A stretch of 64,000 bases of DNA from Oryzias latipes (GCF_002234675.1 NC_019870.2:4534485-4598484); one strand, 5' to 3'; counted from the stretch's first letter, positions 20,801 to 35,800 are shown. Numbers and translations: made by a program. The notes: generated by a model from the letters alone, not told the origin.

Positions 20801-23800
20801 GGAATGGTTATTTGGTTATTTTGCTGTTTGTTTATATACCGCAAATTATATCGTTATCGCAATTTTAATCTCTGATTTCGCATATCGCGAGTTTTCCTCA
20901 TATTGTGCAGGTCTAACTGAGATCATTCAGCTAACTAGAAATACTTACTGCTTACAGTGTTGTAAAGAAAAACAAAATTAAGTAGTTTAACATTCTACTG
21001 CATTTGAGTCTGAGATTCAGGTATTTGGAGTTGCCTTTGATTCTTTGACATTCAGCTTAAAGCTTAGTGCATACAGTTTCATCTTCAATGCATTCATTAA
21101 ATATCTTGCTGTCCATACTACTAATTATACCCACTACTCCATCTAACATATTCCTTTCTATTCCTGCCATGTCTTCCACATCTCTGACATGCTTCAGTCT
21201 CTCTTCAGTGACGGTGTCGGATTTATAATCAAATGTAATAATAACCCACTGGCTTGTGCCTTCGTTGTTGCTGTTTAACATTGTTTTGTATTGAATTGTT
21301 ACATTCAATAAAGTTTGAAAAAAAAAAAATAGTGAGCGCGTGCCGCGTGGTGCTCGGCAGTGAAAGCCGCGCGCGCGCAGGCGGGAGAGAAGGAGAAGTG
21401 ATCAAAGGTTTCCCATAGAAACCCTTGAAGTCTGAACACAGGACTAGCAGAAAAACTACATTACGAAGACGAGGTAAATCTACACGTTTTCGCAAAATTT
21501 ACTTTATTGAAAAAGGTGAAGAATATATAAACCGTTAGATATTTTAGCGGCCCGAGCGGACAAGTGAAAAGTAAAGTCTTGTGGTCCGCACTGCTCGAAA
21601 AACAGGACCGGGCCAGCGGACAAATGGCTATGTCGAGCCCTGCAATCCATTCAACTGAACATGCGCACACACATCCCTTTCTGTTATTTATTGTGCCACT
21701 ATTCTTACAGAAGAATTGTGTTTTATGTGTCTATGCAATGTCAATCATAAGCTACTGTCTGCACCTTGAAATGAGTTGCACCTCAGGAATAGATTGTTTT
21801 TTTATTTTTAAATTGAACTTGAGGAAAGTTAGCTGCTAAACATCAAGGAGTACTATTTTTCTTAAGAACCATGTTTATAAAACGACCAAAATCAAACCAT
21901 TTGAAAGAAATCCATTAGAGGATTTCTCTAATTAGAGCGACCCTCTACGACCAAAGATCGCTGTAAACGCAGGCATATGTGCGTTTCAGGCATCCATGTT
22001 CAAAACTCTGGCATTCGCGTGTCGCTACACAAGTTTTCAAGTCCGTTTTTGGACTATATGTACGTTGAAAGTTAAACCAGTTGAACTTTGACCAATCAGG
22101 GACTCTGATTGGTCAAAGGGGCGTTTGGGTAGTGTCTGTTTTATTGTTATCGTTTAAAAATTGACCACGAAGGAGACATTACCAATTGCTTAATGAGCCC
22201 GGCCAGAATTTTACGGCACCAAGTCTTTTCATGTATCCGAATAGAGCTGTGAAAGAAAACGTCTGAGGCAAGATTTATGAGATCTGCACCAAGCCTCTTC
22301 CAACTGTGACTACACGCCCTGGTATCTGGTAGTGACAGTTCCGTCTGAACAATGTTCAGCATGTTCTGGAACACGCCACACACTGTGTACGTAGCTTGGT
22401 AGCCAGGGGGTGGAGCCAGAACTCTGTTTTAATTCATGCAAAAACCAACACAGCTGTAAAGACTCATTGACATCTTCAAAAGGTCTTACCTAGTAGCGGC
22501 ACGAGTCGATGTTTTAGGGGGTCATCCTGTGACAAGAGAACACATTTAGGGTCAGGATGTTACAGACAAATAACCACATTTGGGGGGGGGGGGGTTGTTC
22601 TGCCCTCACCATGTCTGCAGGCAGATGTCTGAAGGCCGAGGGGCTGTGGCGGGGGGTGCTGCCCGAGGACGCTGCAGTGGGGGGCAGAGCCGACAGACTG
22701 GTTTGAGACGAGCTGGTCGTGTTGGGCAAGCTGTCTCCGAGTCCGCGGTCCTCGTCTTCGAGCGGAGGGGACGCCTTCGTCATCCCGACCTGGGTCTCCT
22801 GCAAAAGCGGCCGCGACTCGGGGCGGGGCTCCTCGCACTCCAAACCCGAGTTCTGCTTGTTCTGCCGCTCCTCTGGACGGTTTGTGGTCTCGTCCTGAGA
22901 GAGAGACGAGCAGAGGATGGGAAACTAGTCACGCACAGGGCTGGAAATGATCGAACCGCGGTACAAAAGTTGGACTTACGATGGGAATCTTGACGATTTC
23001 GCTGCTCTGACAGTGACTCTTCACGCCTGACAACAGAAAACGGCTTCAGTCAAAGCACAATGCAGAGTTTTAAAGCTGCAAAACATGCCTTCAACTTACA
23101 TGGTGTTTGACATGAGGGTCTGCCTTTAAACCACCAAATAGCGACCCCCACGATGATGGCAACGAGCAGGAGGAGAAAGACATAAAGGACTGTGGAAAAG
23201 AAACCAATCTGTTCAAGAAAAACATCCACTGGGGGACATTTTTAAAGCTGGGGGAGCAGGAAATTTACCCAGGTGGGTTTGGGAGGCTGAAGCCGAGGTC
23301 GGGGAGGGGCGCACTGGCGCAGGTTCGGTGGAGGACGGGCCCCGTTTTTGGCAAACGGTGTTAGAAAACGGGGTGCACTTCTTCACCTCCTCCTCACCCG
23401 CCTTACACCTTTTGATAGAAAAATAAAAAAAACATTTTTGTCATTAAACCACAAACGGTTATTTTCCACAACCCCGAAAATGTGTCATTATGTCACACAG
23501 CAAAACTTGCATCCACCCAGTATTCTGTAAAAATAAATAAATACCCCCCCAAAAAATGATGACATCACAGCGTGAGAAACCAAAAAAAAAAGGGGGGCCA
23601 AATTCTCTTATGGGGCTCGAAAAGAAAATAGTCCAAAATCCACTAACGAAACCAAAACACAGGTGTTGGGAATATCTAGAGGAAGATTTAGAACTATTAT
23701 GGGATGGCTACACGAACTTCGGTTTGGCGACTATTTTGTGACAAAGTGCGGCTTCCAGGCTTCCTGGCCACCAGGTTACGTCTACAACCACAACCAAAGT

Positions 23801-26800
23801 TCAGTCGACCTTCGACCTCGGGAAGAGACCACCGTCTTAAATTACAAACAAATAAACCGCCATTGCTAAGGGAATCCAAAATTTTACTTTTGCTGATGTT
23901 TCAAAAAAAATTACATAGACCTGCTCGTCACCCCGAGGCGACCAAAAAATGGAATGGTTGCTATGGAGATAAATCCAACAGAAAGGCTGCCATTTTGAAA
24001 AAATAAAAAAAAGGTGTTTTTGTTTAAGAATTTGACCACGTGCAGCTCTGACCAGGCTGGAAGAGGCAGAAGACGGGGGAGTAAGGGGCGTGTAGCAGCC
24101 GCTTAGCCAATGACGGTGGGTCAAAAAGGGGGCGGCGAGCGCCTTCAGGTCATACTAGCATAATAGCCACTTGCGGCTTTAATCATTTTTACACTGGAGG
24201 GGGGGGAGGTTGCATTAAGTCCTTGTTAAAACCATCTTATAGCTGAAATCGGACTCACTTGGCGCAGCGTTTGCAGACTTCGCAGGCCTGCTCTGGAGCA
24301 CAGAAAGTGCCCGGCTTGCACTGACACCTGGTGTTTGTGGTCACGGTGCACGCCGCTACTTCAATCTGATCTGTGGGAAGTGACAAAGAAAAAGGAAAAG
24401 AGCAGAGAAATGTTTACATGTCATCTGTTAAAACCTCCAGGCAAAGCAGAAATCCCCATTTAAAAATACACATTCTAAGGCAAAACATTGCTGCCGAGAC
24501 ACCAAATAGATTCATAATTGATTCACAAGCTCAGACTCCGAAATACAATCAGACACATTTGATATTGAAACAATATGATGAAACTTGTTAGCTTGGGAAG
24601 TTAGCTATAATCACAAAAAGTCTCAAAGCCAAGAATTAGAGGAACAAAAACAGAAAATCTTTTCACCTCAGCATCCTCAGTGTCTCGAAAACCAATCTGT
24701 GTCCATAAAGGACAAAGAACTGTTTGGCTTTTACCTTTTAGTGAGTTATTTGTAGAGATGTAGTCACTTTTCTCCAGGTAAGTACATTTTTACACTTTTC
24801 TGTCACATTTTTTGGGTTTGTTTTGAAGGACAGCTGTCATTGTTACAAAGAAACCTCCCTTTAGGAGATGTGTTAGGAGATGTGATGGAAGGAACAGCCT
24901 TTCATCACTCTCACAGACGAGCCTCACGCTTCCCGCTTCCTACACAAATGAGCCCATTTCGCGTACTCTTCCACACTGATTTCCAGCTGTTTCATGGGAA
25001 CAATTGGGCTGGTTGTCACGGCTTCTCCTAATGTTTTCACCTTTTCTGATGTCATTCTTTCTGCAGCATCTTCCAGTAAATCCTCACGATCAACACTGTG
25101 CTCCTATTGATCGATTATGACAAACATTAACCTTATAATTCAAAGGCCAACACGGATTTAAACCACCGCCACTGAACACCTGCTTAGAAAGGAGATCAAA
25201 CCCTTACCTAAAAAGTTTTTGCTGTCATTTCAGTCCCAGTTTTCAGGAGAAATCAAATTTTTAGCGTTTTTTAAAGTCCTCAAGTCAGCTATTGATGCAG
25301 TTGAGAGGTACTTTGGGTCTGGACTGACCTCAGCTGACCTGATTGATGCTGATGCTGTCTTATGTCTTGTGCTGTCTAATGGGGTCCAGGTGACCCCACC
25401 CTTACATTGACGTGTTCTCCCTACCATGACAAAGGTGGATGAAAGTGGAGAGGATTTCATGTAATCAATGGACACCAGTGAAGATCACAAATCATTGAAG
25501 AAAAAAGGTTCAGAGCACTGTCTAGTGGGTCTAGATGACCCTACTCCCAGCATTAACGTGCCTCCAAGGCTGGGAGTGGGGTCATCTGGACCCCACAAGA
25601 TAGCACAAGGATTAAGGGGAATGTAAACATAGGGATCCAGAGCACATAAGTCCAAAAAAGAACACACACATATATATAAATATATATATATGAATCCACA
25701 GGATAAAAGTATAAAAAAACATATATTAACAGCAAGTCTCAACTCAATTTAAAATAAGTAAAGAAATAATGGCCACCTAAAAGTTCCTTTGAGTTCAGAT
25801 GTAAATTTCCTGCCCTCTTTTTCTCTCCGATAAAGTTATTTTTCTGTCCTGCTGTTTGTTTTAGTTTTAACATGTAATTAAAGGTTTTATTGAACAAATA
25901 CTTGATGTTTCTTTGAGCTTTCTGTCATTTGTGCCTCTAAGCAACAAACTTCGTATAGTCAGTGCATCTTTGAAATCAGTCCATCAATGAAAGATAATCA
26001 AATGAATCTAAAACGGGTTGTTTTAGGACATTTTTCCACAGAAAAGACGAGTTTGCAGCTAAACAGGGCAAACCTAAAACATGTGGTTGTTGGCTGATTT
26101 CAGTCAGCTGCACTTCATCACATTTGTTTGCCGTCCAGTTAATGTGATCAGGGCAGAGTGTTCGCTTTGGTTGTGCCAACGCCAAAGCCCATCGCTCCCC
26201 TTCATGCCGGCTGAGCGGCAAACACGGAGGTCTGATTGGACGAGGGGAGAGATCTTCAGGAGTCAGGAAGTCAGACTAAAATCAGGAGTTTAGGATTTTA
26301 TTTGACCGATTAGCTTTTTTTTAACTTCCTGTTTGGATCACTTTAAACATGGAGAAACAAACAGCTGCTATCCTTTCACTGAAAATCCACGTTTGCTTTT
26401 GTCAGACGGGCGATTAAACTGGGTCTATCTTTAAAGAGGAGTAAAAGAGGACAAAACCCGTCCTATGTAACAGGAGTCTCTTTTCTGTGGCTGCTGCCTT
26501 TCATTGGACACAAAGACAGTCAGTGTGGGAGGACAATGACGTGCAGACACACCCAGTTCAGGCAGGCATGGCCCACTCACCGGCAAACCCTCCCGGACAG
26601 GTAAGGCGCTCGCATTCAGCCGCCGAACAAAAACAACAAAGACACGCCCTGCCGCTCCGGAACATCACAAGATCACCATTTCAGCGGGGGGAACACACAA
26701 AGGGGGATCAGCTTCCCTAAGACAATCTATCTGTGACCGACTCAGTGATTTTCTGCTCTCTGGTTATCTGATTTTTTTGAATCTAAAGGTTTGGGAGGTT

Positions 26801-29800
26801 AGTTTCGGGCTTTTTAACATTCTGCTTCCACCGTTCCATCTTTTCGATGGAAAAAAATGTGATTTTTAATTCACCAAATCCATGAAGTGACCACTTGCTT
26901 GTTTAGAAAAACAGTTTTTAAAGCAAAACTTTCTCATTGTACTATTACATTTTTTAAACGTTGCTCGTTTTAAATTCCAAACATAGAAAAAAAAATGTTT
27001 TTGGAATAAATAGTTGACCAAAAGAAAGACGACTTGGACAAATTAGGCAGAATCAGAAAAATTAAAGCACAGTAAAAACCTGTGGTTTCAAACTGAATTT
27101 ACTCTGACAGACGGAAAGAAATTTGTTCAAAGTGAACTTTCTTGGTTTTATTTGTTTCCTGAAGCCAATAACCTGATTTTAAAAGCAGTTTGGTTTGAAA
27201 GCTGCCTTTCTATTTTTAGATTTCTTTTTTATTTATCTTGCCTAAATGGTGATAAAGCCTTTGTCTCTCAGTAAAGCCCTGTAAAGGGCTGTACTTGGAA
27301 TATAAAAAAGGAGTTCTAATTAGTTTTATTTTTAATATTTTGTGTTGTGGAACTGAAAAGAGAAGAGATTGAATAAATAATAAAAAATTAGATTGACTTT
27401 GAGCCTGTCTTTAAGTGGTATTAAACAGAAGAGTTCACATCAAATACCATTTAAAAACTGTGGAAGTGTCAGAAAACGGCAGGAAGCCCAGGTGATTTTC
27501 AAAATAAAGAGGTGGACTCATTTGCAACTTTAACATAAATTGCCACAGAGGAGGAAGAGCCCGTCAAAGACGCAATCAGAGTTTCACATGACCGTCCATC
27601 CAGCCGGTCACGATGCAGGCAGGGAGGCCTGTTACCTTGGCGACAGTGGTTGCACGGCAGACAGCGGCCCATCCCGTTGGAGTGCTCGGTGTGCGTCTGG
27701 CCGTGCTCGCAGGGCTCACAGATCCCCTGCTGCTGGTCTCTTTCACAGGGCTTCTTCACAAATGTTCCTGCAAATGCAAAAAAAACAACAACACACAAAT
27801 GAAAAAAAACCCTGGAGTGGATCAGTGAAAAAGACTCATTTCTTTGGTGTGAAGCACTTCCGGTATCAGAGTCCACGCCGACAGGAACTGCAGCCGCTTG
27901 CTGCTTAAGCATTCCTTTGATTTGTTCGCGACTCAACTTTAAAGATTTTCTTTTTCTCCTCCAGGAAGTCTTCGTTTCTCTGGGATTACAAGAAAACCCT
28001 CAGCAGCGACCCACTTCACTAGCCGATTGTCATGCTTATCTCTGCCATCAGTTCATGCATGCCATGAATAAAACCACTTGAGTCTCATGTGTTTCCACCA
28101 TTTTCTTTTCTGAACGCTGCACACATAACATAAAAGCTTGTGGGGAAATAAAACGAAGTAATTTGGACCAGCTGGTTTGGGGGGGGGGGGGGGCAGCTTG
28201 GTTCCGTTTATGACATGACGGTTGAAAACCCAACAAGCATTCGGTGACGTTACAAAACAAAAAGAACAACTTTGAGATCAAAAACGACATTTTAATCCTC
28301 AAGTTTGGAAAGATTCTCAAAAGTGAACACAAATCTAATATGAAAATTGGATTTCATTTAATAAAAAGAAAATTGGCAGCTTAAAAATCTGTTGTCTCAA
28401 ACCTAAAAACATAATTTTTTGAATTTAACTCCAAATTAAGTTACTTAAGTAACAATAAAATACTTTCCAAGTCAAAAAAATTATGTTTTTCCAACTTGTC
28501 TGTAGGAGTTTGGTCATAACAACTTTAGATTTTTACTTTTTTTTTCCTTCTTTAAAGATCTTGGTGTGTTTTACACCCACATAAAGGCGCTAATATTTTC
28601 CTACATTTCTGCAGAGTAAAATCATGAAAAATAAAAAAACAAATCATCTGCATCTCAACCCTCAAATGAATGCTGCCAGCAGGCGTTCTGGAACAGGCTT
28701 TAAGGTGAAATTTCAGATGGAATTGCTTAATCTCAAAGTGTAATTATCTGAATTAGTCCAACAATGGGGCAAAAAAAAAAAAAACTAAAGGTGATGCTTT
28801 GAGACGGTGTGAGGGCTTCAAAAACACAAAAGTGTGTTTAAAAGTTGAAGGTTTGAGCTCTTTTGGTTTGTAGAAACACTGTATGGATGATTAACGGCGC
28901 AAAAGACCGTGACCACATCAATTTCACGTCCAGCAAAAAAAATAAATGGAATTAATTTGACTCAATTATGAGCCGGGAAGAAATCTCCTGACTTTTATTC
29001 ATGGAAAACCTGTGATGTTCTGGTTGGAGGAGGAGGAGGGGAGCGTTTCAGGGCGGCGGGGGATTCCTCACCGGCCTGGCAGTTGAGGCAGCACAGCCCC
29101 TGGTGGGGGTACTGCTGGTTCTCCACACACTGCGCCTGATGCTGCCGAAGAGTGGCGTTTCTGTGGACGCCGGCGGACCGCTGAGATGCCGGGGGCTCTG
29201 CTGCGTGGCAGACGAGCCCCGCGAAGAGCGCCACCACCTGCGTGGAGGAGGAAAAAAGGAGGTTAAAGCGAGCTGGGCTTTTTGGTCCTTGCAGCAGGCG
29301 TCGCCGCCGAGTAAAGACGTCTTCATTAGAGGCCTCGTGTGACGAATAAACGTCTTAATCTGCAGCATCTGATCTGCACATCTGCTTCAGGAGGGCCGTG
29401 CAGCTGGTCGCATCTCCAGGCAGGTCTCCCACCATGCAACAGGCCGACAGCAGCCGGTGCCCGTATCGAATGCGACCCCTTTCATGCGCTGGATAATAAC
29501 AGGCTTGTATAGGTGGGGTACGGGGAAGAATACGGCAAACACTTTAGCGTGTCCCCCCCCCCCAGGCCCTGGTGTTTGTTCACACGCTTTTCACCGTGTC
29601 AACGTGAGAAGGCTCCATTCACTGGCAAACAACGCACTTTACTGCCCCTTCTTCAAATGACCCACATTCTTAAAGCCCGGCTCTTTGAATGCCGGGACAT
29701 GCGACACCACGGCGAGGCACCTGAAGCGCAACGTGACACCTCCCTGGGTAAATCGGAGTCACAGATCGGGAGGTTTTGTCTTCTCCTGAGCATCAACAAC

Positions 29801-32800
29801 CCCCCACCCCTCCCCACAAGGTCAGGAGATAAAGGGAAAGAACGACAAGAAACAAGAGGGGTTGAGACGCTTTAGATGGAAAAAGGCGGCAGCAGAAAGC
29901 TCGGCCGTGGAGGGCTGCCATGCTGCTCCGTTCCCCGTCTTCCTGCTCACGTCAGAGTTTCCAGAGGCGCTGAGAGGCAGACATGCAGGGGCAGACGGCC
30001 GGCAGAGTGCTCACAATCACACCATTTAGATCTATCCAAACATTCTGGGGAGGGGGCAGAAGAAGAGGAAGAGGAGGGAGAGGCGACACAGGGCGAGTCT
30101 CAAGACCCGGCTGTGTTCTGAACCAGCCGGGGACGGGGGTGGGGGGCTAGAGAGCTGTGGAATCGGGAAAAGTAAAAGCCATGAGTGGAAATCAGCGTAG
30201 AAGCACATGCGCACGACAAAGGAGTGGAAAGAAGCGATGACCGAGGAGTCCGTCCTGAATAAATCAAATGTTTGAACGTTGGAACAGAGAAAACCAAAAA
30301 AAAAAAACCCAGGTGTTCTGGCAGCAAACCACGGAAACTTGTCCAACATTTTCACACGTCAGGGTCTGTTCGTACTTTAAGATCCTTTCAGCTTTTTATT
30401 TCTCTGACAAACACGTCTTCTTTTCAAAGCACAACGAAAGGCTTCAACCCTTTAGCATTGGAGCTAATGTGCAACACTTTACGCTGGTGAAGTGCTTTTT
30501 AAACTCTTCAAAACTCTTCAAACGCTCAAGCATCGGATTCTAGCAGATTCCGTCGCAGACAATCCGTTGGCTTGACATTGATCGCGTAACCAGTCAAAGA
30601 GAGACGGTAGATCAAAGAGTGTGCAACCTCTCCAGTGGTAAAGACCCACACCAAAGAAAACCATGGTTTTAACGTGTCTTTAACGTGTTCTTGTGGCATT
30701 TTCCTCATGACAGAGGACATGTATAAAAAATGCTGGTATTTCTTAACTCAAATTGTTATTGATAGGTAAAAAAAAGAAGATGTTAAAAAACAAAGTCTGT
30801 ATTTGTGACGTAGAAAATACGCTAGGCGGGCTGCAAGCTTCCTGCTCCGCTCCATTCTCATGCGTCCACCGTGAACGTCTTCCTCATCTGAGCTGGAATT
30901 TCGATCAAAACAACGAAATGGTTAAAGAGGGTTGGGGGTGTGAGGGGCTGTATGCTAGTGGGACAGCACAATGGATGATAGGAAGGGGAGGCGGGCTCCC
31001 TCCATGCCAACAGTCCCGCTCACAACTCAGAGGTGAATTTCTATTGCTGCTCTGCAGAAACCCTCTTGAAAAACGACAAAAGTTTTTCTGATTTTGTCTA
31101 AAAATAGATAAAACAGATAAATAGTTATACTTTAATAACCCCAAAGGGAAATTGTTGGGTCTGCTGAAGACCCCATACAAGATAAAAAGAGGGAGAACAG
31201 CAAACGTGCAGCCGCTGATGCACAGGAGTGTAAAAAAAAACAGCATAATTATAATTATAAGTCCACTGGGAACACTAAAGAGATCAAAAAAATAATCAGA
31301 AGACTTTAGGGTTAAAATTCAAATCTGCTTCTTCGAAAGTTTTGAAGAAAAAAATCAATAATTTAATATAGAAAAGCTAAACATAAAGCATAACATGAAT
31401 TAGTTTGAAGGAGCAAAACCAAATTCTTCCCACGGTTTGACTGTTTTATGGACCCAAAGCCGATAAAAGACCAATAGTTTTAGTTTTCTTCCACCTGCTT
31501 CTGGTTTCCCTCAACATTCGATGGAAAATTAAAGGGAACATCTATGTGTAGTCCTAAAGGAAAGTATAAAAAGAGTTAGAAACTGTCCTACAGAAGACGA
31601 AGACTTAAAACAAAGTTGAGATTTGTGGAAATTCACATAAGTCGAAATACAGGATATTTTTTCACTGAAAACCAACTTAGTCCAGGTTCTGTGAGAAAAC
31701 TACAAAACGGAGACAATGCAATTCAGGCAACAGGTCGTTATAGTTACTATTCAAATTAAATCTGGACCCGATGTCTATTTCTACGAAACTCAAACGAATA
31801 TTCTTAACTTAACTTCACTTTTACAAGTTTTCACAAGTTTTATTGAATATTCCATTCACAGTCAATTAAAACTTTCTTTTTGTAATAATGTTTGTAAGTG
31901 GAGCTGAAAACCAGGCGATAACTTCAGCTTCATCTGGCAGGTAAATACAACCTGTTTCAATGACAACCGTCACCTTTAACACTGGAGCTTTAAACCTTCC
32001 AACCGTTTACGCAGCTTCTGTGATTCCAACAGATTCCTGAGGCCTTTACCACTGTAATGTCTTGATAGCAACTTTACTACCATGAAGTCTTGCATATCGA
32101 CGCAAAAGCTCCTTTTCTACACTTCCGAATTTATAGAAATTGATAAATCTACCAGCTTTAAGACGGCAGCAGATGTATTCAAATGGGGGGATTTGGGGTT
32201 CAAACCAGAAACACCGTCTTCTAGACAGTGACTTTATTTCAATGTCAAACTATTTCCTTATTGAAGAGTAGCGCCTGAATGCATCTACATAATTCATTAA
32301 AGGAGGTAAGGATCTCTGCGTTTCTGCTGCTTTTGTTCGGTTGAAGCACATGTGTGAGGCGTGGGGGCTGCTGTATACCAAGTGCTGCATAAATAGAGCT
32401 CGGATGAAATATTGGTTTTTTTTTTTTGTTTGGGGTTTTTGTGGGAAGTTTGCGAGGCTTCACCCAACTCCAGTTTAGCGTTATTCGGTTGGAGGTCGCA
32501 GTACTGACTGACCCCGTGGCTGCAATAAATACATGGAAGCACTGAAAGCTGAAGGATCAGTGGGTTCTGGGTTGACTGAACGACTTTTCTCGGCACAAAC
32601 TTAACACCAAGTTAAGAAAATAAACCTTTTTGCTAATGTTTTTCACTTCTTTTCTTGGCTTTTGCAACACTTTGTTGCCGTTTCATGTTTTCCATTCTTT
32701 AAAGCCGTTTTAAGATGTATTTTTTTTCATTTTTTATGTGTTAGGGTGACGGTTTGAAACAAAAGACGTCCTGTGAAGGGATGAATGTTTTTAGAAGAAT

Positions 32801-35800
32801 TACAGAGGACTTTAATATCTATTTAATGTGAAAATAAAGGAGCAATCAATGAACCGTGTGTCCACAATCATCTTCCAGGCGGCTTCACTTCGTCAAATGT
32901 ACAATGAATGGCACACATGTGCTGGGTGCATAAACATCACAATGTGGCTTCGCTTTACCTCCATAATCAAGTGTGGAGGAAGACCGGAGTGACCGTAACC
33001 TCAGAGCAGGAAGCCCTCCAACCCACAATCCCTGGAAACTCTCCAACGCGGGCCGAAGCGCCGCAGTCCACTTCACAGTCGCCTCTTTCCGCTCCACAAT
33101 GACTGAGCCTCAGTGCAGCTCATTCCTGTCAATAGAGTCCTATTGTCGTCCAATTGGGCTCTACGATAAGTTAGTGCGACGCTTCTGTGGCTGCGAGTTA
33201 AACTAATAAAAGTGCATTCAAATAACGAGGGACTTTCTGCATGTGGGACAGCGGCTCCGCTTCCTCTGAACAACCTGGGTTCTTCCGAACTGCGCTCGTC
33301 CACTGAGGGCCCGTTTGTGACTCAATGACAGGACATCCTTTCAGAGCGTCCAGGTTATCAATGGGCCTTTTACGGAGCTGCCACAGCGCTGAGCGTGGGG
33401 GGGGGGGGGGGGGGGACGGCAAAGGAAAAAGCTTCTGCAAACACCCAAGAAATGTAGAAATGAAGCCATTCGCTTCAGGAACGACGGATTCAATCGTATC
33501 CCACCGATAAACCGTCACAACCTAACCACGCTACTGTATCTAAGAAACCACATGAACTTTCTCTTTAATCTCTAATTTCCCAACATTTCCAATTTTTCTT
33601 AAATGAATAACAAGTGTTTCACATAAACCACGGCCGTCGCTCAGCGTTTTCCATCCCAGACCCGTTTGGAGTCCAACCTATCACTGCACTGATGCATGTA
33701 GGGAATTACAGCTGTGCGAGGCGCGAGCCAACGACTGAACGAAGCGATTATTCCTCCTGTACCTCCGTGTTCCTTTAAGGAATTGTGCTATCTCCCCTAA
33801 AGACATTAAAGCAGTCCAGCACATGACAGGCAGAAGAATGGGAGAAACTGTTTCACCACGGCGGCTGATTTGTAAAAGTTCATAAATAACCTCAATTTGA
33901 AAGGTTCATTTCGGTTCAGAAGACAAAAACATGTGCCTCTACTTGACCTCAGCGCTTGCATATTTATCCAGACAGCCTCGGACAGCAAGAAAAGACGAGT
34001 TACAGCTGCTTTCCTGTCATTTTCCATCCCCTTCCACAAAAAAACGACTTTTTCTTATTGTTAAATGTCATTTAAAAAAAATCTATCTTTGCTTGACAAA
34101 TGAAAAAACAATGTTCCAAGTACTTTCTTTCATTTATTATGCAAAAAAACGGCCTAAAGTCAGCTTTAATTGTGCAAAAATCCTACTTTTCTAAATAAAA
34201 GTTCCACTTTTGTTCATTTTCCATCCGTATTTGTGTGAAAACGGTTTTTCTTTACCAAATCAAACTGTTTTTAGATGGAAATTGGGGGCAGAGTTAAAGG
34301 GGGAGCAGGGGGGGCCAAAAAGCTTTAACCTACACCCCCCCCTCCCAATTTTTGAGTCACTTTTAGCATCGTTGTTGACAAATATTATGGAAATCTGTTT
34401 ATTTTTTAAAAGTTGATATAAGCGCTGAATCGGTTTGATTATTTGGGCGGTAATTACCAAATGTTTAGCAGTATGCAACAATTTTCACTGATATTTTACT
34501 CCCTTTTTTTGCAGATTTCCCCCCAAAACTTCCCATGAGTCTGCACATCTTCACTCGTCAATAAACAAAACTTTGTCTCGGAGTAAAGAGAACAAAAATA
34601 TGAGCAGTCAGGTGGCTGTTTGACCTAAATAGGTCACGCATTGAGGTTTTAAAAACCCCACTGAACAGAAACGCGGCTCCAGTGACAGAAGACTTTAGGT
34701 GGTAGAAAAACCCACTTCTGATAGAAACGTCAGCATCTGTGCACTGATCGTGACGTAATTCCTGCACTACTGTACAGTAGCAGCTGGATCTCTCTGGCAC
34801 TGTTAGTTACCGTGAGGTTCAAATCACTCAAGGTTGACCCTGACAGGACATGGAACGCTCCCTGCTTTCCTGATTAATCCTGGCATTCCCTGGAGTTGAG
34901 GAAAGGGGGAGTGGGGTGACCGTGCACAACTTTCCTGAGGTGATAAATTACTCTGACATTTTCCATGAGACGATGAAGACGAGCAAGGCCCAGCTGCTCG
35001 GCGCACGCGGTCGTAAATACGTCCAGAGTTCAGCCGAGCTCGTCGGCATTCATCACTTTGAAGCAGAGTGATGTAAAGCGAGGGGAATGACTCCCGCCGC
35101 GTCCTTTAACGGGGGGGGAACAAGGGAGCGCTAACAGTTTTGAAGAACCCGCATTGTGGAGCGGCATATAGTGAAAATACAGTGCAAGTGGGAGCGTGTG
35201 AAAAGCGACAGCCCCCTCCTCTCAGGGAGAACAGGAAGCTCGAGACAATACGAAGGCTTCATGCAGGGTTCAGCGCCGAGCCGTTCTCCTCAGCAGCCCG
35301 TCAGAGCCACGGCGCATCCGCCGGGCCCAAGACTTTTATAACTCGAGGAAGCTGCATCTCCCCTGACACGGACTCAGCACCTCCATCACTCCTCCCCGCT
35401 GGCTGGGCGAGCATGTGCGGCGTTCACCTTCACCGGGGGGGAAAAGACGACACAAACCACGGTGACGACAATCGTACCCAACTTCCTGAACGCCGCCGGC
35501 TTCGCTCCGGAGTTCACGCGCACAATGTTTGTAAAGATGAGTAAAACGGAGCAGGATGATGTCGTTTCAGAAAGTTTCGGTGGGTTAGCAGGTGCAGCGT
35601 AACCTTTTCACATCTTTGTTTGTGTTGTGATCCCCCCCCCCCCCCCCCACTTAAAATTACACATAACTGAATACTGACTCATCTACACTGCAGTCTGCAA
35701 TAAAACAAGCTTTTCTGTGCAGGGGGGCTAATAAAAGAGACCGTCACGGAGACGCCAAATGCAGCTTCAGCAAAGGAGAAAGTGTGTGCATGCGGGGAAA

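Larger units (their letters stand above)
17900..22489 (-). other. Death receptor intron 9, rich in DNA transposons
   Basis: 4.6 kb containing a hAT element (19218-20083), a second TIR element (20245-21642) and a palindrome plus unidentified segment (21850-22400). The first 1.3 kb (17900-19217) shows nothing recognisable. Confidence 0.7.

Noticed and set aside
22580..22993. 137-codon plus frame rich in Arg and Gly
   Set aside because: It is antisense to death-receptor exons 7-8, which have proper splice borders and phase.
35140..35544. 134-codon plus frame in the CpG-rich patch of intron 1
   Set aside because: No domain, no Kozak or splice support, and overlapping frames are equally open because the region is GC-rich.
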